64,000 bases of DNA, taken from positions 1-64,000 of the forward strand of contig JADBWK010000004.1 of NCBI GenBank assembly GCA_020404895.1, read 5' to 3'. Source of the stretch: Pseudanabaena sp. M085S1SP2A07QC. GTDB taxonomy: Bacteria > Cyanobacteriota > Cyanobacteriia > Pseudanabaenales > Pseudanabaenaceae. This document shows, in pieces, positions 7,551 through 16,404 of this stretch. Position numbers and translations under genes: made by a program. The notes beneath the pieces are model-generated. The model did no database searches and was not told where the DNA came from. It saw only the letters and a list, made by a program, of their open reading frames with translations. Positions within the stretch are counted from its first letter, which is position 1. Each line of letters starts with the position of its first letter.

Positions 7551-8853
7551 CTCAAAAAAAGAAAAATCAAAGAATGATAAAGCTTGGGAAATTCTTTTCC
7601 ACAAGTACAATATTTTAGATGAGATTCACAAGAATGGAATATATAAAATTTCTGCAACAGTAATCAATGAAGAGCGAGAAGCTCGTTTAATGACAAAGTT
7701 TGATCATAAGATTCAACTTCCTCTTATTTTTCAAGACAATCATCTTACTATTCAACCTGATTCGAGGGGAACATATATTATTGGGAAATTTGAGAGTTAT
7801 AAAGATATTTCCAAAAGGGAAGCAGAATTTACAAGCATTTCAGAAATTCCTTTTCCAGAGTATATTGAAACTCTAACTCCAACAAATATTTACTCAGAAT
7901 CAGCTTCTATTCTCTGTGCTTATCATGCCGAGATTATAAGTGATCTTGTGGGGGAGGAAGTCTTATTTACTGTTTCAGGACGTATGTCAACAGGTAGATT
8001 TAGTTACTCTATAAATAATTCTCAAGAAGATATCCACTATGAAATAAGTGTCGAAAATTCACAATGTGAAATTGATGGAGGATTTGAAGGTGCAAATGTA
8101 TTTGCAATTATTGAAGCCAAGATTGGAGAAATAGATGATATTTTGATTCGACAACTCTATTATCCTTACCGACTTTGGACAGATAAAACTTCCAAGCCAG
8201 TTATTCCGATTTTCATGTACTATTCCAACGATATCTTTTCTTTTTATATTTATGAATTTAAAGATAAATTTAACTATAACTCAATTGAACTAGTAAAGCA
8301 AAAAAGGTATCAAATAGGCTCAAATGATATCGAATTAGATGATGTTACGAATATCCTTGCAAAGGTTAAAGTTACACCTGCACCAACTGAAATACCTTTC
8401 CCTCAAGCTAATATTTTTATTAGAATTGCAGATCTACTAATGCAAATTCATGGTGTTAATCCTGTGTTATCAAAAGAAGACATAGCTATTAACTATGCGT
8501 TCAATATTAGACAAGCTGGATATTATGCAGACGCGGCTAGATATCTTGGTCTTTTACAAAAAGATCGTAATAAAGAGCAAGGTGTATTTTATTCAATGAC
8601 TGAAAAAGGTCATACAATTATGGCAAAAACTACTAGGAATAGAAATCTAGCTCTAGTTGAATGCATTATTGAGAAAGAGATTTTCAACAAAACCTTAAAA
8701 ACTTATCTAGATGAAGGCGGCGAACTGAATCAACATCTAATTTGTGAAATAATGACAAATGAAAATATTGGACTCAGTAAATCGACTATTGAAAGGCGAT
8801 CTTCGACCGTTTTCGGTTGGGTTAAATGGATAATGGGACTTACCCAGCGATAA
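7540..8853 (+). CDS. Probable type II restriction endonuclease partner of the Dam-type methylase
   Basis: 437 residues, overlapping the methylase gene by 11 bases. A PD-(D/E)xK-like core is visible: an Asp in IDGGFEGANV near 178, then IIEAKIG with E193-A-K195, then a hydrophobic RQLYYPYRLW helix containing the Gln often found after the motif. The C-terminal third (ISKEDIAINYAFNIRQAGYY..., then a YLGLLQKD turn and STIERR) resembles a winged helix for DNA contact. I do not recognise homology to DpnII, MboI or Sau3AI. Function is inferred from context plus the core motif; it presumably cuts the site its partner protects. AT-rich and HIP1-free. Confidence 0.72.
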   Translation: MSNNSKKEKSKNDKAWEILFHKYNILDEIHKNGIYKISATVINEEREARLMTKFDHKIQLPLIFQDNHLTIQPDSRGTYIIGKFESYKDISKREAEFTSISEIPFPEYIETLTPTNIYSESASILCAYHAEIISDLVGEEVLFTVSGRMSTGRFSYSINNSQEDIHYEISVENSQCEIDGGFEGANVFAIIEAKIGEIDDILIRQLYYPYRLWTDKTSKPVIPIFMYYSNDIFSFYIYEFKDKFNYNSIELVKQKRYQIGSNDIELDDVTNILAKVKVTPAPTEIPFPQANIFIRIADLLMQIHGVNPVLSKEDIAINYAFNIRQAGYYADAARYLGLLQKDRNKEQGVFYSMTEKGHTIMAKTTRNRNLALVECIIEKEIFNKTLKTYLDEGGELNQHLICEIMTNENIGLSKSTIERRSSTVFGWVKWIMGLTQR

Positions 8854-8894
8854 CAGAAATTTTGAGTAATAGCTGAGTAAGTAAACTATTCAAA

Positions 8895-9611
8895 TTAAGC
8901 AGCAACTAGCAAGCCTGCACTAGATTGTTTTGGCAGCACATCGACAACATCTATCTTGGCGCAGTAGGCGATATCTTCAGCACCATTGAGGTTCAACAAG
9001 CGTTTACCATGACTCGCTTGATAAAATAAGTCTTCAACCTCACCTTTCCAAGCTTTGTATAGGGTTGCGGCTGCGATCGCTTCATCATTTCCAAAATCAG
9101 CCTCATCTTCAAGGTTGAAGGCGATCGCACCCGCACAGGTTGTATCTTCAAGCGAATAGCTACCTTCCCAGCCAGAGCCAACGATCCACACAGTTTCAGG
9201 CTTAGTTTCGCGGAGATACCTCAATACTGAGCCAAGATTAATCATCGCGCAAGCAAGAACACTCTTAGCATTGGCGATTTTTTGTAGCGATCGCGTGCCA
9301 TTAGTTGTACTCATAAAAATCCGTTTACCCTTCACAACTTCGAGCGTAAAGTCAAAGGGTGAATTTCCTAAATCACAACCTTCTACAGTCTTCCCCCCAC
9401 GCTCACCAACGCGAATCCGTAACTCAGGTGGGTGTGCTTCGCTGACGCGCATTAGCTCATCAAGATCGGAAAATACTTGCACTCCCTCAGCTCCCGCAGC
9501 TAGGGCTGTGGCGATCGTAGTGGTTGCTCGCAAAATATCTACAGCGATCGCGCAATCTGGATTTCCTTCAGCAGGCACTAACTCAGGCGTGTGATAAACA
9601 AAGATTTTCAT
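8895..9611 (-). CDS. comB: ComB-family 2-phosphosulfolactate phosphatase
   Basis: 238 residues with the ComB signature: [18 protein letters not shown] near the N-terminus, [26 protein letters not shown] and a [19 protein letters not shown] segment. In methanogens ComB dephosphorylates phosphosulfolactate in coenzyme M synthesis. Cyanobacteria keep a homologue whose physiological substrate is unsettled, so the biochemical name is by family only. The end of the gene faces the restriction-modification pair. HIP1 octamers return here, marking the right edge of the island. Confidence 0.85.
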   Translation of the reverse strand: MKIFVYHTPELVPAEGNPDCAIAVDILRATTTIATALAAGAEGVQVFSDLDELMRVSEAHPPELRIRVGERGGKTVEGCDLGNSPFDFTLEVVKGKRIFMSTTNGTRSLQKIANAKSVLACAMINLGSVLRYLRETKPETVWIVGSGWEGSYSLEDTTCAGAIAFNLEDEADFGNDEAIAAATLYKAWKGEVEDLFYQASHGKRLLNLNGAEDIAYCAKIDVVDVLPKQSSAGLLVAA

Positions 9612-9719
9612 TTATAGATCTAATGGTTTAGCTATCTACTATAAATTAAACTCTATGTTTGCCTGTTTGGCAAATTTATTGTGATGAAGAAAAGCTGATG
9701 TTGTTCAACTGCTCTTTAT

Positions 9720-9822
9720 ATACCAATTCACGAAAGTGTGACAACACTTTTGTGAATTAAAAACTAAACCCAGTAAGGTTTTTAAAATCAAGAAATGGCA
9801 TAGCCATTTCTTGATTTGGTAT
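9720..9822. repeat. Composite palindromic element, family A (complete copy)
   Basis: Ends are ATACCAA (9720-9726) and TTGGTAT (9816-9822). Inside are two hairpins: 9725-9739 with 9744-9758 (AATTCACGAAAGTGT, one mismatch) and 9785-9799 with 9803-9817 (AAATCAAGAAATGGC, exact). Between them lies the core AAACCCAGTAAGGTTTTT. The same architecture occurs at 56289-56389, and half of it at 25800-25856. The rest of 9612-9878 holds no gene. Confidence 0.8.
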
Positions 9823-9878
9823 TATTCACAATTTTTATACCGTAGATTTTCAAACCTCACAATACTGGACAATCCATT

Positions 9879-11735
9879 TCATCTTGTTTCATCAATTTGC
9901 CATTGTCCCGAATCTTTATTCCATATTAAATTCATTTGCTTGATTTCAGAGGTGATTTTAGCTCCCTGTCGGTAAGTTAGTTTAATCTCTAAGACAGCTG
10001 AATTTTCTGTTGTTGTGACAAGTTGTGTTCCATCTACTGATACTTGGTCAACACTTTTCCACCAATTTGTAAATCCATCCACCCCATTTGCCTGATCGCG
10101 ACGAAATTTTGGGGTAAGTTTTTGCCACGCTGCTGAGAGTTGACGAGCATTTACCAAACTGTAATAATCTCTGACAAATTGCTCTGGAGAAGGTTTAACC
10201 TGCTCTATTGAAGATGGATTCGGAGTTGGTGTAGGAGTCAGTGAAGGTGCTGCCGTTGGTGTTTTTGAAGGAGTTGGAGATGAGCTTTGTGACGGTGTTG
10301 CAGTTGGTGAAGGGGTTGAGGATAATTCGTCCTTAGAAATTCTTTGTACTTTATCGTTTACATTGGGGCTAGCGAAAGCACAATAAGCATCATTAACATC
10401 TTTAACATATTTGGAATATTCTTTTAGTTCGATAATGCAGCTATTAATATCTTCAAATTTAGCAGCATATACTTGTTGTAATTGACTATCACCTAGGTTT
10501 GGATAATCAGATATAGCGAATATTCCAGCATTCTTGTATCTTATATCTTTCAACTTTTCAACTCTAGGACGAGCTTTGTCTATATCTAGAGCAGAATCTG
10601 CCAGAAAATAAAATGGAACTTTAGCAGCAGTTTTATTAAATGGGGAAATTTTGTTCCAGAATGCAACGATGCCGCCATTTTGAGAGATGACCACACCTAA
10701 CGCGATCGCAGCCCCAACAGCTCCACCGACAATTACTGTTACAAATAATTGACCAAAGATCTTCTTTTTAGGATCTTTTTGAGGCTGATATACATAAACA
10801 GGTTGATCGGGAATAATAGGCGGAGTATAGCCTCTAGGTGTAACCGCCACCGTCTGCATATTCGACATAGCTGGTGGCGTTGGAGGTTGTTTTGGCGGAG
10901 ATTGATTTAATATTTGAGTTGGCTGCAACGCTTCTAGCATTTCTCTCGCCGAACTATAGCGATCGCGTGGATCAAATTGCAGAACCTTTGCAAATATTGC
11001 TTTTAAATCAGCGCTAATTCCTGTTAAGTGTTTCTGCCAGAGGACTTCTCCAGTTTGCGGATCAGTACCTAGTTCCTGAGGATATTTACCTGTAAAAGCA
11101 TAGATTGCCGTAAGGGAAAGACTGTAAAGATCGCTTGCGAAAAATGGTCTGCCAGCAGCCTGCTCCGAGGACATAAACCCTGGTGTGCCAATCACAATCG
11201 AATGGGCTTGTTGAGACGAGTTACGAATCGAGCTGACATTGAGAGTTTCTTTAACAGCCCCAAAATCAATTAATACTGGCTCTCCAGCACGCAAGATAAT
11301 ATTATCAGGCTTAATATCTCGATGAATAATACCGCGATCGTGAACATAGATAAGGGTTTGGAGAATACTGATCATCAATTGTCGGACAGCATTCTCATTC
11401 CATTTGCCATTACGTTCAATCGTTTCCGTAAGCGTTAAGCCATCAATCCATTCTTGGACTAAATAGAATAATCCATTTTCCACGAAGTTTGCATAGAGTT
11501 TGGGAATGTAGCGGCTTTCTTCGCCCAAGGTTTCTAAGACTGCTGCCTCACGGTGAAATCGTTGCTGTAATAATTCGTACATCCGCGGATTGTCAGCAAC
11601 AGGTTTAAGCTGCTTAATCACGCATCGACGGTTAGATGGCATTTTGGTGTCTTCAGCCAAATAGGTTTCCCCAAAGCCACCACTGCCTAAGACGCTAGTG
11701 ACGCGATAGCGGTTATCTAAAAGGTTTGACATCAT
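9879..11735 (-). CDS. Membrane-anchored Ser/Thr protein kinase (Hanks type)
   Basis: The kinase domain spans about residues 10-275: Gly loop LGSGGFGET at 16-24, catalytic Lys41 in VIKQLKP, HRDIKPDN at 138-145 and DFG at 157-159. A Pro-rich linker follows, then one transmembrane helix near 328-350 (FVTVIVGGAVGAAIALGVV). The extracytoplasmic part has a Ser/Thr/Pro-rich stretch around 470-505 and ends in a small domain (RDYYSLVNARQLSAAWQKL) like the NTF2/SnoaL-type tails of other cyanobacterial kinases. It is complete, with all catalytic residues present. The signal sensed is unknown. Composite repeat family A lies downstream. Confidence 0.93.
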   Translation of the reverse strand: MMSNLLDNRYRVTSVLGSGGFGETYLAEDTKMPSNRRCVIKQLKPVADNPRMYELLQQRFHREAAVLETLGEESRYIPKLYANFVENGLFYLVQEWIDGLTLTETIERNGKWNENAVRQLMISILQTLIYVHDRGIIHRDIKPDNIILRAGEPVLIDFGAVKETLNVSSIRNSSQQAHSIVIGTPGFMSSEQAAGRPFFASDLYSLSLTAIYAFTGKYPQELGTDPQTGEVLWQKHLTGISADLKAIFAKVLQFDPRDRYSSAREMLEALQPTQILNQSPPKQPPTPPAMSNMQTVAVTPRGYTPPIIPDQPVYVYQPQKDPKKKIFGQLFVTVIVGGAVGAAIALGVVISQNGGIVAFWNKISPFNKTAAKVPFYFLADSALDIDKARPRVEKLKDIRYKNAGIFAISDYPNLGDSQLQQVYAAKFEDINSCIIELKEYSKYVKDVNDAYCAFASPNVNDKVQRISKDELSSTPSPTATPSQSSSPTPSKTPTAAPSLTPTPTPNPSSIEQVKPSPEQFVRDYYSLVNARQLSAAWQKLTPKFRRDQANGVDGFTNWWKSVDQVSVDGTQLVTTTENSAVLEIKLTYRQGAKITSEIKQMNLIWNKDSGQWQIDETR

Positions 11736-11940
11736 GTAGTTATATTCATCGCTATTAGGGATCGTACAGCATAAAAAGTGTTTTGCGGTGCTTGCAAGGT
11801 TCTATAGTTTGATTCCCTATGAATTCAAGCTGATCCTTAATCTCTTGTTTTAGGCTGTGAAAATCTGATTTTTGGTTGCTGTTCACAGGGTGCGATAGGA
11901 TTAAAATTACTACTTTTAAGTTTATAAATAAGTATTTCCC

Positions 11941-12654
11941 ATGAGTATTTCTGCTGAAGATATTAAAAAGTTAAAACAAGAAGTTGGCATCGCAGCGGCG
12001 CAACGGGTGCGGTCTGGCATGGTGGTTGGCTTGGGTACCGGCTCAACTACTGCCTTTGCGATCGAGGAGCTAGGACGACGTATTGCCGCAGGTGAACTAA
12101 CCGATATTGTCGGCATCCCCACTTCTTTCCAAGCTTCAGTCTTGGGTAAAAAATATGGTATCCCGATTCGGAGTCTTGATGACGTTGATCGTGTTGATGT
12201 AGCGATCGATGGTGCTGATGAGGTTGACCCTAATAAAACTTTGATTAAGGGTGGTGGAGCCGCACATACCCGCGAGAAAGTCGTCGATTCACTTGCAGCT
12301 CTGTTTATCGTTGTTGTCGATGAGTCGAAATTGGTCGATAAGCTCGGCTCAACTTTTGCCGTGCCAATCGAAGTTTTACCAATGGCAGTTTCTCCTGTAA
12401 CCAGAGCTGTCGAAAAGCTAGGTGGCAAGCCTGATCTGCGGATGGGTGTGAAGAAAGACGGTCCCGTGATTACCGATCAAGGCAACATGGTTTTAGATGT
12501 GACCTTTGATGCGATCGCTGACGCTGCCGAGCTTGAGAAAACCTTGAACAACATTCCTGGTGTTGTAGAGAATGGTCTATTTGTCGGTGTTACCGATCTG
12601 ATTTTAGTTGGTGAATTTAAAGACGGCAAACCCCAAATTCGCGAAATTTCTTAA
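11941..12654 (+). CDS. rpiA: Ribose-5-phosphate isomerase A
   Basis: Interconverts ribose-5-phosphate and ribulose-5-phosphate in the Calvin and pentose phosphate cycles. Family motifs: [16 protein letters not shown] near residue 30, [19 protein letters not shown] near 88 with the catalytic-type Asp/Glu, and [11 protein letters not shown]. The 237-residue length is normal. Transcribed divergently from the Ser/Thr kinase. A cluster of C-rich/G-rich palindromes follows. Confidence 0.96.
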   Translation: MSISAEDIKKLKQEVGIAAAQRVRSGMVVGLGTGSTTAFAIEELGRRIAAGELTDIVGIPTSFQASVLGKKYGIPIRSLDDVDRVDVAIDGADEVDPNKTLIKGGGAAHTREKVVDSLAALFIVVVDESKLVDKLGSTFAVPIEVLPMAVSPVTRAVEKLGGKPDLRMGVKKDGPVITDQGNMVLDVTFDAIADAAELEKTLNNIPGVVENGLFVGVTDLILVGEFKDGKPQIREIS

Positions 12655-12737
12655 CCCCTCCCTCCCCCTCCCCTTTGCAAAGGGGAGGGAACGAAATTTC
12701 TAGTTTTTCCCCTTTGTTAAGGGGGAATTAAAGGGGG
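12655..12737. repeat. C-rich/G-rich palindromic repeat between convergent genes
   Basis: A perfect 24-base palindrome at 12666-12689 (CCCTCCCCTTTG / CAAAGGGGAGGG) is followed by a CCCCTTTGTTAAGGGGG hairpin and a final AAAGGGGG. This low-complexity repeat sits exactly between the stops of rpiA and cbiT and may terminate both. Confidence 0.75.
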
Positions 12738-13337
12738 TTACAGTTTCTCGCCGCTAATAATGAACATGGGACTAACTGCCGCGAAGACTTGACGGTTTCC
12801 ACGAGTTTCTAAACGGTTCACAGAAGACTGCACAACTTCCACATTTCGCGCTTGGAGTTTGGCAAAGCTTTCAGAAATTGCATATAAACCTTCCAGACTA
12901 TTTGTAGTTGCGATCGCCCTGCCCTCATTTTGCAAACGCTCCCAACAATATTCCAGAATTTCTGATACTGATCGCCCACCTTCAATACAAATGCGATCGG
13001 GATCTGTTGCCAGACTTGTAAGGCATTCTGGTGCACTGCCAATTTTAATCTCAACATTATTTACACCAAATTTTTGGCAATTTTTGGCAATCAATCCCGC
13101 CACATCTTCATCGCGTTCAATCGCGACAATTTTTCCTTTAGGACATAGCAACCCCGTCTCAATGGGGATTGTCCCAGTACCTGCGCCAATATCCCACAAT
13201 ATCGAGTCTGCTTTGAGACGCAACTGACCGATAATTAATAGCCTCGTCTCGCATTTGCTCATCGGTATTCCTGGTAAGCGATCGAATAATTCGTCAGGTA
13301 TACCGGGGGTGACATAAGACCAAATAGGTTCTGACAT
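12738..13337 (-). CDS. cbiT: Precorrin-6Y C5,15-methyltransferase subunit CbiT
   Basis: SAM-dependent methyltransferase of the cobalamin pathway: C15 methylation with C12 acetate-chain decarboxylation. The Rossmann motif I is WDIGAGTGTIPIE near residue 47, after a TPGIPDELFDRLPGIPMSK N-terminus typical of CbiT. Next come IVAIERDEDV (motif II) and a DRICIEGG segment. 199 residues. The CbiE domain is not fused and must be encoded elsewhere. Generic small methyltransferases lack this N-terminal segment, so the specific call is fairly secure. Confidence 0.87.
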   Translation of the reverse strand: MSEPIWSYVTPGIPDELFDRLPGIPMSKCETRLLIIGQLRLKADSILWDIGAGTGTIPIETGLLCPKGKIVAIERDEDVAGLIAKNCQKFGVNNVEIKIGSAPECLTSLATDPDRICIEGGRSVSEILEYCWERLQNEGRAIATTNSLEGLYAISESFAKLQARNVEVVQSSVNRLETRGNRQVFAAVSPMFIISGEKL

Positions 13338-13397
13338 GAGCTTAGCGCACGAAGATGATTAAACATGATCAATATAACGTTTTTGCACACAAAAAAT

Positions 13398-13447
13398 AAA
13401 ACCAAAATCTGTATCACCCGCTTTGCGGACGGTACAGATTTTGGTTT
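13398..13447. repeat. 23-bp imperfect hairpin
   Basis: Arms 13398-13420 and 13425-13447 (AAACCAAAATCTGTA at the outside) pair with a few mismatches around a C-TTT-G apex flanked by GC. It lies immediately left of the family B element at 13451-13558. Confidence 0.75.
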
Positions 13448-13450
13448 AGA

Positions 13451-13558
13451 TATAGCAATGTAAGCTTTGCTTAGGACATAAAACCCAAAAGATAGCAGAG
13501 CGAAGCTCTGCCATCTTTTGGGTTTTGAATTGTCCTATCTATCTCTTACGTTGCTATA
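13451..13558. repeat. Composite palindromic element, family B (complete copy)
   Basis: Terminal inverted repeats TATAGCAATGTAAG (13451-13464) and CTTACGTTGCTATA (13545-13558) enclose subterminal TTAGGACAT / GTCCTA arms. A central 22-bp hairpin lies at 13480-13501 with 13505-13526, loop GAA. It ends two bases before the stop of the STAND gene. Parts of the same ends recur at 28002, 28733-28742 and 43697-43706. Confidence 0.8.
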
Positions 13559-13559
13559 C

Positions 13560-15896
13560 TTATGGATTTGGGTAGGGCAGATTTATCAAAAAGTCTTCCA
13601 TTTGAGCCATTTCTAATTTCATTCCTAATCGATAGAAACTTTCTTTTGCTTTAATACCACATTCCTGCGATCGCTCAAGATTGCCTTTTGCAAGTTCGAG
13701 CTTGGCATGGCAACGCTCAAAAAAGGCAATTCTTTGCCGATCATGGTTGCGTTCGGCGGCAATAAATCCAGTCATTAATAATTTTTCCGCTTTTGGAAAA
13801 TCACCTTCGATGATGGCAATATCGGCAAGCCATCCCCTAGTGTAGTTAGTGTAGCGTTGCCACTGGATTTTTAAGGCTAAATCTAGGGCAGCTTGATAGA
13901 GTTCTTTTGCTTTAAGATAATTTTGCTCTTGATAGAAAATGTCGGCTTTAGTCGCTAATCCATAAATCTGAAAGCGTGTACGATCAGGATCTTCAAGTTC
14001 TAAAGTGAGGTGATCGCAGGTTTCACTCCATTGACGTGCAGTTGTGTAATCTCCTTTACGAATATGCAAAATTGCGAGATTATCGGCAATTTCACAGCGT
14101 GTAAACATCGTGCCATAGTCATTACTAAGTTGCCATCCATAGGACAAATGATGTTCTGCATAGTCAAGCTGTCCCATCATCAGCATGATCCAGCCACTCA
14201 TTGCCTTTAGCTGGACAACCGTGAGCCAATCTTCGCGCCGTTCTCCTGATTCGACTACCCATCCTAAAACTGCCATTCCACGATCCCAGTGACCATACAA
14301 ATAGAGGTAGTAAGCGAGGCTAACACCTATATCGCGTCCGTCAGTATAGCGATCGCGGATTGCGCACCAATCAAGAACTGAGACAAGATTTTCCCATTCT
14401 GCTTCGAGATAGTCATAGTGTGAGTGCCAATCTCCCCAATCTTTGCCGCCATATTTTTTCGAGAACTCCAAATGCCAATTGATCCAGCGATCGCGCATTT
14501 CTACTTCTATTTCACTTTGCTTTGCTAATTCCTGTTGGGCATATTCACGAGTAAGCGATGACATTCCATAGCGCTCTCCCTCTTGAAAAATCAAAGATAG
14601 TCTCTGCAATTTGGTTATACTTTCACTGGCAATTACATCATTTGCATCTAAACCTGCTACAGCAATTAGAGCCTCACGTCTGGGGCTTTGGTGAAATAGG
14701 GCGATCGCCAGTAACAACTGATAGGCTGGTCTTTGGGAAATCGATTGAACTGAAGTTTCAAAGCAGAACCTCCCAATATCCGCAAATAATGCAATAGAAG
14801 AATCGATTAATCTCTCAAAAGGGAATCCGTTAGCCAGTTGCCCGATCGCATAAATCATTGCTACGGGAACACCACCAAAACGTTGATATAGCTGTAATAT
14901 TTCTTCATTACTAAGATTAACTCCTTTCTCATTAGCCTGTTGTGAAATTAACTGTAAGCTATCTGTTTCCAATAAAGCTTCTAAACGCAGTGGTGCATAA
15001 ATAACTTGCTGTTCGCGACTAGTAATGATTGCTTTAGTCGTATTCGGTAAATCATTGAGAAAGCTAATAATTATATCTTTATCTTCGATAGTCTCTAGAT
15101 TATCAATGATCAAAAGTGTGGATTGATTACTCAGAGCCTCTCTAACTTTTTGCAATTGTTCATCAGGATTAATTGCTTGGGTAATTGCTGGAGCATCAAG
15201 AGTAGTGGCGATCGCTTGGAAGATATCGAGTAAACTAACCTGACGTTTGAGCTTTGCGGTAATTCCTGTAGGCAATAGATTACTTTCTTTTGCAGAGACA
15301 AAAATAATCGCCTCAAATTGTGGTGGTAAAACTTCTAAATCTGGGGTACTCAGTAACTTGAAATCACCTCTATTTTCCCGTAAATACCGATATTCTAAAC
15401 ATAGATAAGCGGCTTGCAAGACAAGAGCAGTCTTACCAACTCCGCCCATGCCACTAATGGTGATAATTGGCGATCGGTAGTCAAGGGACATAAAACGCAA
15501 CAACTTTTCTAGGTCACTTTTCCGCCCTAGAAATTCATTGGTTTGGGGAGGTAATCGCTGTTTTGGTAGACAAAGTAAGACAGTGCGATCTATGCGATCA
15601 ATTTTGGCTTTTGATTTAGTTGAAGTGGTTAGGCGATCGCGTTTCCGAGAAATCTTTTGAGTCAGGTTGGATGCTTCACTACTCTCTACTATATCTCGCC
15701 AATTTTCAATTCCGACAGCTTGACAAATCCGAATAAACGAATCATCACCGATATCTTCACCCGCCAGAAAGCGCTTGAGTCCAGAAACAGAGACGATGGC
15801 AGCCTGACACCAGCACATATCTTGTCGCTTCCACTGTTTTTTGATTCTCGCTTCATGGATTTTTTCTAAGCCTTGAACTGACGCTTTTAAGGGCAT
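13560..15896 (-). CDS. STAND NTPase: N-terminal HTH-like domain, NB-ARC, TPR repeats
   Basis: 778 residues. The N-terminus (1-75; KASVQGLEKIHEARIKKQW, then VSGLKRFLAGE, then FIRICQAVGIENW) looks like the small HTH-like domain that precedes NB-ARC in many cyanobacterial signalling ATPases. The P-loop GMGGVGKTALVLQ lies near 147, Walker B-like TLLIIDNLE near 255, and the sensor-type IITSREQ near 290. From about 480 onward the sequence is helical TPR-like repeats (AYYLYLYGHWDRGM..., QNYLKAKELYQAAL). Family knowledge: STAND ATPases are switches in transcription control, defence or cell suicide. The ligand and effector are not identifiable. A symmetric upstream region could be its operator. Confidence 0.88.
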   Translation of the reverse strand: MPLKASVQGLEKIHEARIKKQWKRQDMCWCQAAIVSVSGLKRFLAGEDIGDDSFIRICQAVGIENWRDIVESSEASNLTQKISRKRDRLTTSTKSKAKIDRIDRTVLLCLPKQRLPPQTNEFLGRKSDLEKLLRFMSLDYRSPIITISGMGGVGKTALVLQAAYLCLEYRYLRENRGDFKLLSTPDLEVLPPQFEAIIFVSAKESNLLPTGITAKLKRQVSLLDIFQAIATTLDAPAITQAINPDEQLQKVREALSNQSTLLIIDNLETIEDKDIIISFLNDLPNTTKAIITSREQQVIYAPLRLEALLETDSLQLISQQANEKGVNLSNEEILQLYQRFGGVPVAMIYAIGQLANGFPFERLIDSSIALFADIGRFCFETSVQSISQRPAYQLLLAIALFHQSPRREALIAVAGLDANDVIASESITKLQRLSLIFQEGERYGMSSLTREYAQQELAKQSEIEVEMRDRWINWHLEFSKKYGGKDWGDWHSHYDYLEAEWENLVSVLDWCAIRDRYTDGRDIGVSLAYYLYLYGHWDRGMAVLGWVVESGERREDWLTVVQLKAMSGWIMLMMGQLDYAEHHLSYGWQLSNDYGTMFTRCEIADNLAILHIRKGDYTTARQWSETCDHLTLELEDPDRTRFQIYGLATKADIFYQEQNYLKAKELYQAALDLALKIQWQRYTNYTRGWLADIAIIEGDFPKAEKLLMTGFIAAERNHDRQRIAFFERCHAKLELAKGNLERSQECGIKAKESFYRLGMKLEMAQMEDFLINLPYPNP

Positions 15897-15961
15897 GGTG
15901 TAGCTAGTTATGCAATTTTTAAAAATTATACTGTCATTAATATTTAAATTAAAATTAAAAC

Positions 15962-16018
15962 TTAGCTCAATTAAATTTAATGAGCTAAATCGAGCTAAAA
16001 AGAATATCTAAATCGAGC
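15962..16018. promoter_or_regulatory. Operator-like symmetric and repeated motifs in a divergent region
   Basis: A TTAGCTCAATTAAA / TTTAATGAGCTAA inverted repeat (15962-15988) is followed by two direct copies of AAATCGAGC (15987-15995 and 16010-16018, 23 bases apart) and another GAGCTAAA. The AT-rich block lies between the divergent STAND gene and the small secreted-protein gene. Binding by a regulator is inference; the repeats themselves are plain. Confidence 0.4.
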
Positions 16019-16111
16019 CAATCCATCCAAAAGTTTCAGCTACTTTATTAAGTGAAGTGGTTATTTCAAATATCACTCCATAAAAATTTTAATTCTCATT
16101 GGAGAAAAAAT

Positions 16112-16384
16112 ATGATTAAGAAAATCTTGACTATTACTGCTAGCGTTCTGATGATATCCATTTCTAGTAATCTTTCTGCGATCGCACAATCTTCTTCTAT
16201 GCACCCAAACACCGACATCTCGCAAGCTGCAATTAATGCAACTAAAGAGGCTATGAGAAGTGGAAGCATGAATGCAGAGAAAAAAATTAGTGATGATTCG
16301 GCAACTCTGAATATTTGGTACGAGCAAGTTGCAAAATGCCAAAAGCTGACCACAACTGAACTCCGACCTTGCCCAGTCAACTAA
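16112..16384 (+). CDS. Small secreted protein of unknown function
   Basis: 90 residues from the ATG at 16112, preceded by GGAG at 16101. A signal peptide is clear: Lys-Lys N-region, hydrophobic ILTITASVLMISISS core, and an Ala-x-Ala-type site at AIAQS. The mature part (about 63 residues) is polar, with two cysteines (AKCQKL and RPCPVN) and a DISQAAINATKEAMRSG helix. No family recognised. The leader and the bases before the ATG resemble those of the next gene. An in-frame start at 16052 is less likely because it would bury the signal peptide. Confidence 0.6.
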   Translation: MIKKILTITASVLMISISSNLSAIAQSSSMHPNTDISQAAINATKEAMRSGSMNAEKKISDDSATLNIWYEQVAKCQKLTTTELRPCPVN

Positions 16385-16404
16385 TCCATAATAGGGATGA
16401 CAAC

